This document shows, piece by piece, positions 50,460 through 60,862 of a DNA stretch of 64,000 nucleotides; position 1 is the first letter of the stretch, and each line of letters begins with the position of its first letter. The stretch is from Prorocentrum cordatum (lineage: Eukaryota; Sar; Dinophyceae; Prorocentrales; Prorocentraceae). A program made the position numbers and the translations under genes. The notes beneath the pieces were generated by a model. That model worked only from the letters and a program-made list of their open reading frames with translations, had not been told where the DNA came from and ran no database searches. Location: NCBI GenBank assembly GCA_963575745.1, contig CAUYUJ010014188.1, positions 163,501-227,500 of the forward strand. The letters run 5' to 3'.

Positions 50460-53400
50460 CCTCCTCCACCTCTCCTCATCCCGAACGGCATCTCGGAGCC
50501 CAGAGTTGCGAGGATGTCTCCAGCGTAATGGGCTGGACCACCTCGCGCGCGGCATTTCGGACCCCAGAGTTGCGACGATGTCTGGGGCGAAACGTGCTGC
50601 GAGGAAGTCTCAGGCGAAACGGGCCGGACCACCTCGAGCGCGGCGTCTCAGAGCTCCGAGTTGTGGGACCTCCTGGGGCCTCCTGGTGACCTCCTGGGGC
50701 TTCCTCCTGGGGCTTCCTCCTGGGCCTCCTGTGGCCTCCTGGACCCCGCCTGGGGCTTCCTGAAGCCTCTTGGGGCTCCCCGGGAGGGATATCTAACATG
50801 TGGCCGTCGGGGCCCCCCAAAATGGGGGGGGCCACAAGAGCAGGAAAAATCAACGAATCCACACCGGATGTGTATTACTTTGACACGTTCTGATAGGGGG
50901 CCTCCTGGGAATCTCCTGCGGACCCCTGAGGCCTGTCCTGGGCGTCCTGCGGCCTCCTGAAGCTCTCTGGGGCCTCCTGGGGCTCCCAGGGTCCCAGGGG
51001 GGATATGTAACATGTGGTCTTCTGGGCCCCCAGGCTGGACCACCTCTTGCGCAGCATCTGAGAGTTCAGAGTTGCGAGAATGTCTTGTGCGAACAAGCCA
51101 GACCACCTTGCGCACGGCATCTCAGAGCTCAGACTTGCGAGGATGTCTCAGGCGAGATGGGCCGGACCACCTCGCGCAGGGCATCTCGGAGCCCAGAGTT
51201 GCGAGGATGTCTCAGGCGGGCTGGACCACCTCGCGCGCGGCATTTCGGACCCCAGAGTTGCGACGATGTCTCGGGCGAAACGTGCTGCGAGGAAGTCTCA
51301 GGCGAAACGGGCCAGACCACCTCGAGCGCGGCGTCTCAGAGCTCCGAGTTGCGGGACCTCCTGGGGCCTGCTGGGACCTCCTGGTGACCTCCTGGGAGCC
51401 TCCTGGGAATCTCCTGTGGACCCCTGGGGCCTATCCTGGGCGTCCTGCGGCCTCCTGGAGCTCTCTGGGGCCTCCTGGGGCTCCCAGGGTCCCAGGGGGG
51501 ATATGTAACATGTGGTTTTCTGGGCCCCCAGGCTGGACCACCTCTTGCGCAGCATCTGAGAGCTCAGAGATGCGAGAATGTCTTGTGCGAAACGGGCCGG
51601 ACCACCTTGCGCACGGCATCTCAGAGCTCAGAGTTGCGAGGATGTCTCTGGCGAGATGGGCCGGACCACCTCGCGCAGGGCATCTCGGAGCCCAGAGTTG
51701 CGAGGATGTCTCAGGCGTAACAAGCTGGACCACCTCGCGCGCGGCATCTCGGACCCCAGAGTTGCGACGATGTCTCGGGCGAAACGTGCTGCGAGGAAGT
51801 CTCAGGCGAAACGGGCCGGACAACCTCGAGCGCGGCGTCTCAGAGCTCAGAGTTGCGTGGGCCTCCTGGGGCCTCCTGGTGACCTCCTGGGGCTTCCTCC
51901 TGGGCCTCCTGTGGCCTCCTGGACCCCACCTGAGGCTTCCTGAAGCCTCTTGGGGCTCCCAGGGGGATATCTAACCTGTGGCCGTCGGGGCCCCCCAAAA
52001 TGGAGGGGGGCCACAAGAGCAGGAAAAATCAACGAATCCACACCGGATGTGTATTACTTTGACACGTTCTGATAGGGGGCCTCCTGGGAATCTCCTGGGA
52101 GCCTCCTGGGAATCTCCTGCGGACCCCTGGGGCCCGTCCTGGGCGTCCTGCGGCTTCCTGAAGCTCTCTGGGGCCTCCTGGGGCTCCCAGGGTCCCAGGG
52201 AGGATATGTAAAATGTGGTCTTCTGGGCCCCCAGGCTGGACCACCTCGCGCGCGGCATCTCGGACCCCAGAGTTGCGACGATGTCTCGGGCGAAACGGGC
52301 CGGACCAACTTGCGCACGGCATCTCAGAGCTCAGAGTTGCAAGAATATCTCAGGCGAAACGGGCCGGTGTCTCGGGCGAAACGTGCTGCGAGGAAGTCTC
52401 AGGCGAAACGGGCCGGACAACCTCGAGCGCGGCGTCTCAGAGCTCCGAGTTGCGGGGGCCTCCTGGTGCCTCCTGGGGCCTCCTGGGGACCTCCTGGGGC
52501 TTCCTCCTGGGCCTCCTGTGGCCTCCTGAACTCCACTTGGGGTTTCCTGAAGCCTTTTGGGGCTTCCAGGGGGGAATATCTAACCTGTGGCCGTTTGGGC
52601 TCCTCAAAATGGAGGGGGGGCCACAAGAGCAGGGAAAATCAACGAATCGGCACTGGATGGGTATTAACTTGACACGTTCTGATAGGGGGCCTCCTCCTGG
52701 GAGCCCCCTGGGAATCTCCTGCGGACCCCTGGAGCCTGTCCTGGGCGTCCTGCGGCCTCCTGAAGCTCTCTGGGGCCTCCTGGGGCTCCCAGGGTCCCAG
52801 GGAGGATATGTAACATGTGGTTTTCTGGGCCCCCAGGCTGGACCATCTTGCGCGGCATCTGGGAGCTCAGAGTTGCGAGAATGTCTTGTGCGAAACAGGC
52901 CGGACCACCTTGCGCACGGCATCTCAGAGCTCAGAATTGCGAGGATGTCTCAGGCGAGACCGGCCGGACCACCTCGCGCAGGGCATCTCAGAGCTCAGAA
53001 GTTCGAGGATGTCTCAGGCGGGCTCCCAGGGTCCCAGGCAGGGAGGATATGTAACATGCGGTCTTCTTGGCCCCCAGGCTGGACCACCTCTTGCGCGGCA
53101 TCTGGGAGCTCAGAATTGCGAGAATGTCTTGTGCGAAACAGGCCGGACCACCTTGCGCACGGCATCTCAGAGTTCAGAGATGCGAGGATGTCTCAAGCGT
53201 GACGCCGGACCACCTCGCGCAGGGCATCTCAGAGCTAAGAAGTTCGAGGATGTCTCAGGCGAAACGGGCCGGATCACCTCTCGCGCGGCATCTCCGAGGT
53301 CAGAGTTTCGAGGATGTCTCAGGCGAAACGGGCCGGACCACCTTTTGAGGATGTCTCAGGCGAAACGGGCCGGACCACCTCTCGCACGGCACCTCGGGGC

Positions 53401-53560
53401 TCAGAGTTTCGAGGATGTCTCAAGCGAAACGGCCCGGACCACCTCTCGCGCGGCGTCCCAGAGCGCAACTTTTCGAGGATGTCTCAGGCGAAACGGCCAA
53501 CCCCGGCCACTCAGAAACGAGAGTTGTGAGGATGTCTCAAGCGAAACGGCTCGGACCATC
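50460..53560. repeat. 64-bp satellite arranged in higher-order units
   Basis: The basic unit is 64 bp and contains GGATGTCTCAGGCGAAACGG, GCCGGACCACCTCGCGC and GGCATCTCGGAGCCCAGAG. Blocks of 2-5 units alternate with a second block built of CTCCTGGGGCCTCCTG repeats ending GGGGGATATGTAACATGTGG. A third block (AAAATCAACGAATCCACACC, then TGATAGGGGGCCTCC) recurs at about 50849, 52026 and 52637. The blocks form higher-order repeats of roughly 0.25-0.65 kb. Toward 53300-53560 only the 64-bp units remain and they shorten. Long ORFs across it are periodic artefacts. Confidence 0.93.
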
Positions 53561-53582
53561 AAATTTTTGAGAGCGGTGTTGA

Positions 53583-54010
53583 CAAGGACCGGGGCGGGTA
53601 AAGCAAACCCCGGGTCCGGGCCGGGTCCGGGCCGGGACGCCGGGTCCGGGCCGGGTCGCCGGGTCCAAGCCGGGTCCGGGCCGGGTCTGGGTCCGGGCCG
53701 GGTCCGGGCCGGGTCCGGGCCGGGTCCGGGTCCGGGCCGGGTCCGGGCCGGGTCCGGGCCGGGTCCGGGTCCGGGCCGGGTCCGGGCCGGGTCGGGGCCG
53801 GGTCCGGGCCGGGGTCCGGGCCGGGTCCGGGTCTGGTCCGGGTCCGGGCCGGGTCCGGGCCGGGTCCGGGTCCGGGCCGGGTCCGGGCCGGGTCCGGGCT
53901 GGGTCCGGGCCGGGCCCAGGCCGGTCCGGGCCGGGTCCGGGCTGGGTCCGGGCCGGGTCCAGGTCCGGGCCGAAACCTGGGCACCGGGTCCGGGCCGGGT
54001 CCGGGCTCAA
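53583..54010. repeat. GGGTCCGGGCC minisatellite
   Basis: About 430 bp of 6-, 11- and 17-bp units combining GGGTCC and GGGCC. Extremely GC-rich, giving Gly-Pro-Gly-Arg shadow ORFs on both strands. Confidence 0.97.
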
Positions 54011-54239
54011 AAGCCCCCAAAAATTCTCGAAGAAGCACCCTTGAAGCTTCAAAACTGTTCCCGCGAGGCCCCCGCGGAAACCTCAAGACACTCGAACCAG
54101 CATCCAGCAAGCCTTTGACCCACATCCCAAACATAGTGGCGGGATGGGCCGAAGGCCACTGGATCCGCCGCCCCTTGTTCATTATCACAGCGGTGCCTGC
54201 ATAAACCGGATGATAATTCATGATTTTGGCCTCTTCGGG
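54011..54239. other. No gene
   Basis: Short unique stretch between minisatellites. Confidence 0.6.
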
Positions 54240-54955
54240 CCTGCCCCGAGTACCTATTTGAAGGCTTCTTGGGCCGTCTTGGAGGCCTCTTGGAAGCCTT
54301 TTGGACCGTCTTCGGACATCTTGAGGCCCTCTTGGGCCGACCTGTTGCTTGTTTAGCTGACTTGGAGGAATCCTGCACCCTCCCGGGCCGTCTGGAAAGC
54401 CATCTTGGACCATCTACGGCCCGAAAACCGACCCGTATGTTGAGGGCGGTTTTTCGAGAGGCCAGCGCGCTCGGCGAAGCCCCAAGGGGATTTTCCTTTG
54501 GAGAAGAACCAAAACCACGGCTTCAGACGTATTGCACGCCAGGATGTTGGCATTTACTTCTATCGGCTTTCCGACGGCCCAAAACGGCCCAACCGCCCCC
54601 CCAAATCGTCTCAAAATCGGCCAAGAGGCCTCCAAGATAGCCCCAGAACGGCACAAGAGGCCCCCAAGACGGCCCCTTGAGAGCTCCAAGACGGCCCAAG
54701 AGGTTTCCAAGACGCCCGAATTGGGCCTCCGAGACGGCCCTGATGCATCCAAAGGGGGGCCCAAGTCGGTGCAGAGATGGCCCCAAGACGGCTCCCGACG
54801 GCGACAGACGGGCCACGAACGCGGTAAAACGGCCACAGACGCCCCCGCGAAAACCGCAAAGGCCCCCGGGAGGCCCCCAAAAGGCCCCCACGAGGCCTCC
54901 AAGGGCCCCCAAGAAGCTCCCAGGAGGCCCCACGAGTGCCCCAAGAGGCTCCCAA
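54240..54955. repeat. CCAAGACGGCCC minisatellite, locus 2, with a strand switch
   Basis: 54240-54420 reads CTTGGGCCGTCTTGGAGG on the plus strand, while 54570-54955 reads CCAAGACGGCCCCTTGAGAG, so the array changes orientation around a unique spacer (about 54420-54570). Same family as 40200-40795. Confidence 0.85.
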
Positions 54956-55500
54956 GATGCCGCCTCCTCCTCCTCCTCCTCCTCCTCCTCCTCCTCATCA
55001 TCATCATCATCATCAGCATCCTCCTCCTTCTGCATCCCCTCGAAAGCGTTTTTCCATATTTTCGCGTGGCAGAGTGCTCAGGTGGGACAACAGCGGGTGG
55101 ACCACAGCTTTCAATCCAGTCAGCTCGATAGATCCCGCCGCCCACCACAGATTTGCTTACGAATTTACCCTTTCTCTGGGATGCAAAAAACAGTCGGACA
55201 GGGTCTGATTATTGTTCTGTGGTCACGTGGCTTCCAGGAGCTCCGCCATGGAGTGCGCTTCATCAACATCATCGTCATCACCATCATCATCAGCATCATC
55301 ATCATCATCATCATCATCATCAGCAGCAGCATCATCATCATCATCAGCATCATCATCATCAGCATCAGCATCAGCATCAGCATCAGCATCAGCATCATCA
55401 TCATCATCATCATCATAATCATCAGCATCGTCATTAGCAGCGTCACCAACATCATCATCACCATCATCACCATCGTCGTCATCATCATATTCCTTCCTCC
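54956..55500. repeat. CTC/ATC and TCA trinucleotide arrays
   Basis: (CTC)n then (ATC)n at 54960-55017, unique sequence to about 55255, then (TCA)n with AGC variants to about 55480. Confidence 0.93.
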
Positions 55501-55925
55501 CCTGATCCTCCCTTTCATCCTCCCCCCAGTGTTCTCCCAAAAAATTCCACAACGGCTGGGGGGACGCGTAATCCGATAGCGTTCCCCCCAGAATTTCCAC
55601 AGCGGCTGGGGGGGACACATTATCCGATAGCTTGGCCAAGCTAGGGTCCAACGTTTGACCACAGAGGCGTTCCCCAACAAGCAGTGGGGCGGCGGTAATT
55701 GGCTGTGTGCGTCTTCGATGATGATGTTGATGATGATATGATGTGATCGTGTGGCGGTGACGATTGCGAAAGGTGAAGCCGCTCCCGCTTCGGACATCGA
55801 AGGGCAGCGCGTCCATGTGATCGCTGGCAAAGAATACGTAGCACCCGCAATTGCGGATAAGAGTGAAGGGGGCCGGCGCGGGCGACGCGGGCGTCGTCGA
55901 GCCGGCGGACCTCGTGGCCCCCACC
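55501..55925. other. No gene; small tandem duplication
   Basis: AATTTCCACAGCGGCTGGGGG and its near copy occur at about 55545 and 55590, so a ~45-bp segment is duplicated. GATGATGTTGATGATGATATG follows at 55715. Confidence 0.55.
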
Positions 55926-56260
55926 TTCCCTTCGATGACGCTCTCCTCCTCCTCCTCCACCTCCTCCTCCTCCTCCTCGTCCTCCTCCTCCTCCTCCTTT
56001 TCTTCCTCGTCCTCGTACTCATCGTCATCGTCATCCTCCTCCTCCACCTCGTCCTCCTCCTCCTCCTCCTCTTCTTCCTCGTCCTCCCTCTCCCCCCCTC
56101 GTCCTTCCATCATCGTCCTCCCAGTGTCGTCCATCATCATCCTCCTCCCCCTCCTCCCCTCCTCCCCCTCCTCGTGCTCCTCCTCCCTTTCCTCCCCCTC
56201 CACCCCCTCCTCGTCCACCTGCTCCTCTTTCTCCACATTCTCCTTACATCCTCTCTTCTT
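55926..56260. repeat. CTC-rich array
   Basis: Imperfect (CTC)n with GTC and ATC interruptions. Confidence 0.93.
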
Positions 56261-56342
56261 CCGCGTCCCCCTCGTCCCTTGTTTACTCCTCTTGCCTCCC
56301 CTTTCTTTCCCAAAATAACGGCAATACAATCCTTTTTTCCAC

Positions 56343-56425
56343 TTTATGCTCCCCGACTTCTCTGATCAAGGCAACTCGCCACGGCAAAATTGTTGGACGG
56401 GCTGGTGTGGATGCGCGGGGCTTGA
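56343..56425 (+). repeat. Dispersed repeat, second copy of 40970-41050
   Basis: Shares ATGCTCCCCGACTTCTCTGA and GACGGGCTGGTGTGGATGCG with 40970-41050. Both copies follow directly on a CTC array. Confidence 0.72.
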
Positions 56426-56499
56426 AGAGGTCGTTGCGGGCTCAGACGGCATGCAAAAATCCGCCGCCGCGCTTGTGCGGCATTGGTTTGTTCAGTGAA

Positions 56500-56870
56500 C
56501 GTGGTTTAGGTCGCGGGTGGGTCGCGGGCTCTCCACCTCCACCTGGGAAGAATGCAAAAGCAGCCCGCCGCAGGCGCCGAAACAATTGGTTTGCATGCCC
56601 GCGCAGGCGCCGGAAAAATTGGTTTGTACCCTGAACGTGGTCGCGGGTGGGCCGCGGGCTCTCCACCTGAAACGAAAGCAAAAGATGCCCGCCGCAGGCG
56701 CCGACAAATGTGGTTTGTATCCTGAACGCGGTTAAGGTCGCGAGTTGGTCGCGAGTTGGTCGCGGGGTGGGTCGCGGGCTCTCCACCCGAAGGAATGCAA
56801 AAAAAGCCCGCCGCAGGCGCCGAAAATTGTGATTTGTACCTTGAACGTGGTTCGGGTCGAAAGTGGGTCG
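56500..56870. repeat. ~115-bp tandem repeat (3-4 units)
   Basis: Each unit contains GTCGCGGGCTCTCCACC, AATGCAAAA, GCCCGCCGCAGGCGCCGA and TTTGTACC-TGAACGTGG. The units lead into the simple GTGGGTCGCGG array, which looks like expansion of their first 11 bp. Confidence 0.85.
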
Positions 56871-57205
56871 CGGGTGGGTCGCGGGGTGGGTCGCGGGTGG
56901 GTCGCGGGTGGGTCGCGGGTGGGTCGCGGGTGGGTCGCGGGGTGAGCCGCGGGCGGGTGGGTCGCGGGTGGGTCGCGGGGTGGGTCGCGGGTGGGTCGCG
57001 GGTGGGTCGCGGGTGGGTCGCGGGTGGGTCGCGGGTGGGTCGCGGGTGGGTCGCGGGGTGGGTCGCGGGGTGGGTCGCGGGGTGGGTCGCGGGGTGGGTC
57101 GCGGGGTGGGTCGCGGGCGGGTCGCGGGTGGGTCGCGGGTGGGTCGCGGGGTGGGTCGCGGGGTGGGTCGCGGGTGGGTCGCGGGGCGGGTTGCGGGTGG
57201 GACGG
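56871..57205. repeat. GTGGGTCGCGG 10-11-bp array
   Basis: About 30 copies of GGTGGGTCGCG/GGGGTGGGTCGCG, ending at about 57200. Confidence 0.96.
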
Positions 57206-57411
57206 CGACAACAAACAACAACAACAAACAACAAGAAACAAAAACAAACAACAACAACAACAACAACAACGAGAATCCGCACCGCGGAATCCCACTTCAG
57301 CCACGCACCCAGGGACAGTGACTGCCGTTCGGCCCCCTCACCCTGATAAGAGACGATCACATCGAATGGATGGGCGCGCCTGTGTTTTCTCCCAGGTCCG
57401 CGTGGAATGAA
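57206..57411. other. CAA array and 3' flank of the downstream minus-strand gene
   Basis: AACAACAACAAACAACAAG run at 57208-57272, then unique sequence. Confidence 0.7.
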
Positions 57412-59470
57412 TCAAAAACCAAGGCCGCAACCATGTGTGCAGCGAGCGGCACCGAAGCGGAAACGCCACCACGTTCGCGCGCCGTGCCGATCTAAGGCGG
57501 CGTTCTTCAAGATGTCCCCCAGAAGGGAGGCCTTGCTCATGAAGTTTGCGAAGTCGAAGTCCGACGACGGCACCCGAGCATCATTTGCATCCTTCATCTT
57601 CTTTGTGCCTTTTGGCGCGAGGCCCAGGCGTGATTGGAGCTCCTGGTAAACAGCGTATTTGTGCTCGGCAGGCACCTGGTGCATTTGCACCGCGGACCCT
57701 CCGTGTTGGAGCGTTCCGAAGCCAGCGGCGTCGCCGAACCGAATCATCAGGCGCGTGGAACTCTCGATGACCTCTGGGGTGGCCCCTGTGAACGAGGACT
57801 TGTTCTTGGCAGCCGTGCGCAGGTTCTGAGCGCTGCTCAGGATAGACACCAGGATCCTCTTCTTGAGCCCAGGCTCCTCCTCGAAACTGTCCTCCGCCAG
57901 CGGGGCCTCAGTGCGCATCCTTTTGCGAGAGCCTCCAGCTCCTGCTGCTGCCTCGTCTGCGGCCGGGGGCGCGGCTTGCGTGAGCCCCGACGCTGTCGCG
58001 GCCGAAGGGCCAAGCTGGCTCGGCGGGCCCACGGGCGGAGGGGCGCCCACCTGCGACGCTGGCACGCTCTGGCCGCGCACCTCGGCGACGAGAGGGGCCT
58101 CCAGAGCGCGGAGCTGGTCGAGATCCACCGGCCTGCCGTCGAGCATGTCCTTCAAGCCTTGGCAGATCTGATCGGCCACGCCCTGGTCCCCCTCCTCGCG
58201 CGCGCCCGCAGCGCCCTCGGGCGCCAACTCGCGCAGGTCGCGGAGGACGACGCTGGGGTCCCACTTCATCATGCGGTTGGCGGCTCTCACGAAGCTTTCG
58301 CTGTCGGCCGCGTACGTAGCCACAGCGACGCGACCGTCTGCGACGAGGAGGAAGCCCATGTGCGTCAGAATGACGTAATCCAGCTGCAAAACCCTGATGC
58401 CGGCGTCGGTGGTGAAGGGGTTCTGCGCGAAAGCTTTGACGTTCCAATTGCTGGCGATGCGCTGCAAGGTCAGCATGGGGTTCACCTTAGACACGATATC
58501 ATGCCCTACGAGCCATTCCGCAGACGCGAGGGTGGGGGGCGGCTTGGATGCGAAACGCGTGCGGGCCTCCATGAAGTCTTTAGTTACCTCCTTGGCGCGC
58601 ACCGTCATCTGGAAGTTCTTGGCAAACCAGTCCCCCAACGCCACGGCGGCGTCAACTGATGGCCGCGTCACCTCGGGGGGAATGTGGGACGGGTCCAAGT
58701 TGTCCAAGAGGGCATCGATGTTCGCGTGGGCGTGCTTCCCCAAACATTCCACAATCTCCTCCCCAGTCATCTCCTGTACCTGGCTATCACTCTTGCCGGC
58801 CTTCCCCAAGAAGAATCCCACCACTTTCTCTCCCGCGTCGATCGGCGGGATGAACTGGAGCGTCCGCGTCATGTCCTTCCGGACGGCGGAATATCCGCTG
58901 TCCTCGTTATCCCCCTTGGACGCCCGGGCCTCGCCGCGGACGAAATCGGCAGACTTGTTGAACTCGGTGCGGAAGTGCCCCTTGACTTCTGGGGCCCAGG
59001 GCAGGAAGTGCGCCCCGCGAACTCTGGAGAAGCGGTCGCTCGAGCCCCTCTCGTCACGGCGCTCCTTGCCCTTCGGGAACAGGAGAGACGAGACCAGCAT
59101 GACCCCCCCCCCAGCGCTTCCACGACGTCGTCGTAGGTCGGATCGTTGAAGTAATTCGGGTCGCTATCCAGGATCCGGGCAAGCTGCGGCGGGGGCAAGT
59201 CGGGCAAGATCTTGTTGACCACCGCGATGAAGTGACCCACGAGGAAGCGCATCATGCCCGCTGTTGAGTCTGGTTTCTGCGCCTGGTCATAAACCTCTTC
59301 GACGTGCATCATGACTGCCCCGCGCAAGTGCGGGCTCCTGACGCGGAACCTGTTTTGGCTGTTACCGGGGTGATTCTTGTAGGTCGTGGTCGTGGATTTG
59401 GTTGAGGTCATCAATGCCGCCGCCAGGCCAACTGTCGAACGTCTGGGACAGCCGCGTCTTCCCCTCGTGC
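57412..59470 (-). CDS. Unrecognised protein, frame switched at a G10 tract
   Basis: Two minus-strand frames join. The upstream one contains AVMMHVEEVYDQAQKPDSTA and DLPPPQLARILDSDPNYFND and reaches VVEALGGG. At 59103-59112 there is a run of ten G (minus strand), after which coding continues in another frame as MLVSSLLFPKGKERRDERGS to the stop at 57412. A one-base length change in the G run would make one ORF of at least 640 codons. The second part has LQFIPPIDAGEKVVGFFLGK, WNVKAFAQNPFTTDAGIRVL and DYVILTHMGFLLVADGRVAV, then a low-complexity Pro/Ala/Gly linker, a nuclear-localisation-like GGSRKRMRTE, and SAEHKYAVYQEL-type helices near the end. No domain is recognised. It probably belongs with the ORF just upstream (59362-60084). 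Confidence 0.58.
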
Positions 59471-60084
59471 AGCGCCAGGAACGCGGCATCCTCTTGCGCC
59501 TGCATGAACCCTCCAAGGCCAATGAAGGTACCCTTGTTGAAAATGGAATCCTTCTCTGGCTTTTTTTCTGGTTTGGGTTCGGTCTCCGGGTCTCGCCCAT
59601 GCCTCTCGAGAGCGGCGTCGTACCTCCGCTTGGCGCGGGCCTCTCTCACCTGGTCGTAGTAGGACAGGATCTGAACGCCGAGCCACAAGGCAATGGACAT
59701 GCCATCTCCCGGCTCGTCGTGCTGCAGCATGAGCAGGTTGCAGTGGCGCGCAAGGATCCCGCCGTACTTGAGCTGGACGGCGCCCAACGTCGTCGCAATG
59801 AGGAGCAGGATGTGGACGTGCACGCAGGAGGGGTGCAGCGACGTCGCCTTCTCCAGCGCAGTCGCGATGGCCCACATCAGCGGCGACGCGCGCCGCGCGA
59901 CCTCCTCGGGACATGCGTTTTGACTCTCCATTAGGCGATAGGCTGCTCGGATCTCCCCCTTGGTGAGCGCGGGGGGTAGCGAGCCCTCCGCGGGGCGGGC
60001 CATTCGACGGGCGCCCTTCCCCGCCCCGGCGACGCCCGCAATGCGGAAGCACAACGCGAACACCAATGCGCTGGCAGGCAGCAT
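59362..60084 (-). CDS. Unrecognised protein with N-terminal hydrophobic segment
   Basis: The frame is open from 60891, but residues before MLPASALVFALCFRIAGVAG (60084) are Arg/Pro/Ala composition noise, so that Met is preferred. A hydrophobic N-terminus (possible signal peptide) is followed by LTKGEIRAAYRLMESQNACP, a second hydrophobic stretch HVHILLLIATTLGAVQLKYG, and a charged segment (DPETEPKPEKKPEKD). It ends at 59362 in a frame that overlaps the next coding segment by over 100 nt. A frameshift or intron near 59370-59470 probably links the two into one gene. Family unknown. Confidence 0.5.
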   Translation of the reverse strand: MLPASALVFALCFRIAGVAGAGKGARRMARPAEGSLPPALTKGEIRAAYRLMESQNACPEEVARRASPLMWAIATALEKATSLHPSCVHVHILLLIATTLGAVQLKYGGILARHCNLLMLQHDEPGDGMSIALWLGVQILSYYDQVREARAKRRYDAALERHGRDPETEPKPEKKPEKDSIFNKGTFIGLGGFMQAQEDAAFLALHEGKTRLSQTFDSWPGGGIDDLNQIHDHDLQESPR

Positions 60085-60862
60085 GGCGGCCAGCAGCGCG
60101 GGCCTAGCAGGGGCGGGCGGGCGGCGCGGCCAGCGGGCGGCACGCCGCGCAGACTCGGTCGATAAGGTCTGCGGCGGCGAGAGAGCTTGCCGCGGGCGGG
60201 CTCGGAGGGGCCCCGTGGGGGGCGCGGGTGCCTCGTGGGGCCATTTCGCCGAATCGAATAAACGAAATGCCCAGTGGCGCCGCTCCTGGGCCTCGTCAAG
60301 AGCCGCCAGATTTTCCTTCGGGCGGCCAAATGCATCGCTGGGACGGCGCGCCCTTGCGCACGCGGCCGAGGGGGGCGATGGGCGGGCCTGCTGGCTCGGC
60401 GGGGGAGAACGACCTGGATTCAGCGATGCATCGACGATGGGTCGGCATGGGCCGCGCGGGGCCCGGGCCCCGATCGGCGACGCAATGGCGATGTGAGGTC
60501 GATCGCCCCCGCCTGCGCAAGCCCCGCCAATCGCCCCCCTTGGCGCCGCTCGGGCCCGCCGCGGCTTCGCGCGGGGGCGGGGCCAAGGCGGGCGCGCGAA
60601 GTCGCCTTTACGGCCTCGGCTGCCCTGGCCCAGATCACTCCGCTCAAGCCGCCGGGCGCGCGCGCGGGGCCGGCGGGCCGGCAGGTCAGGGTCGTGCTTC
60701 AGGGCCCCGGCGGCGAAGCGGCGGCGCTTGCTCGCCGCCGCGCGCTGCAGCCACTCGTTATGGACATCGAACAGAATCCGCAAGCCCCGACGGGGGCACC
60801 CGTCGGAGCAGCGGCGCGCGGCGCGCGGGGGGGGTGTTCCGAAGTTCTGGACCCGGGGGCCC
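60085..60862. other. No gene; very GC-rich
   Basis: Several long overlapping frames on both strands, all Arg/Ala/Gly/Pro-rich with no domain. Treated as compositional. Confidence 0.55.

Noticed and set aside
53559-54413. Long Gly-Pro-Arg ORFs on both strands, collagen-like at first sight
   Set aside because: Periodic translation of the GGGTCCGGGCC minisatellite.
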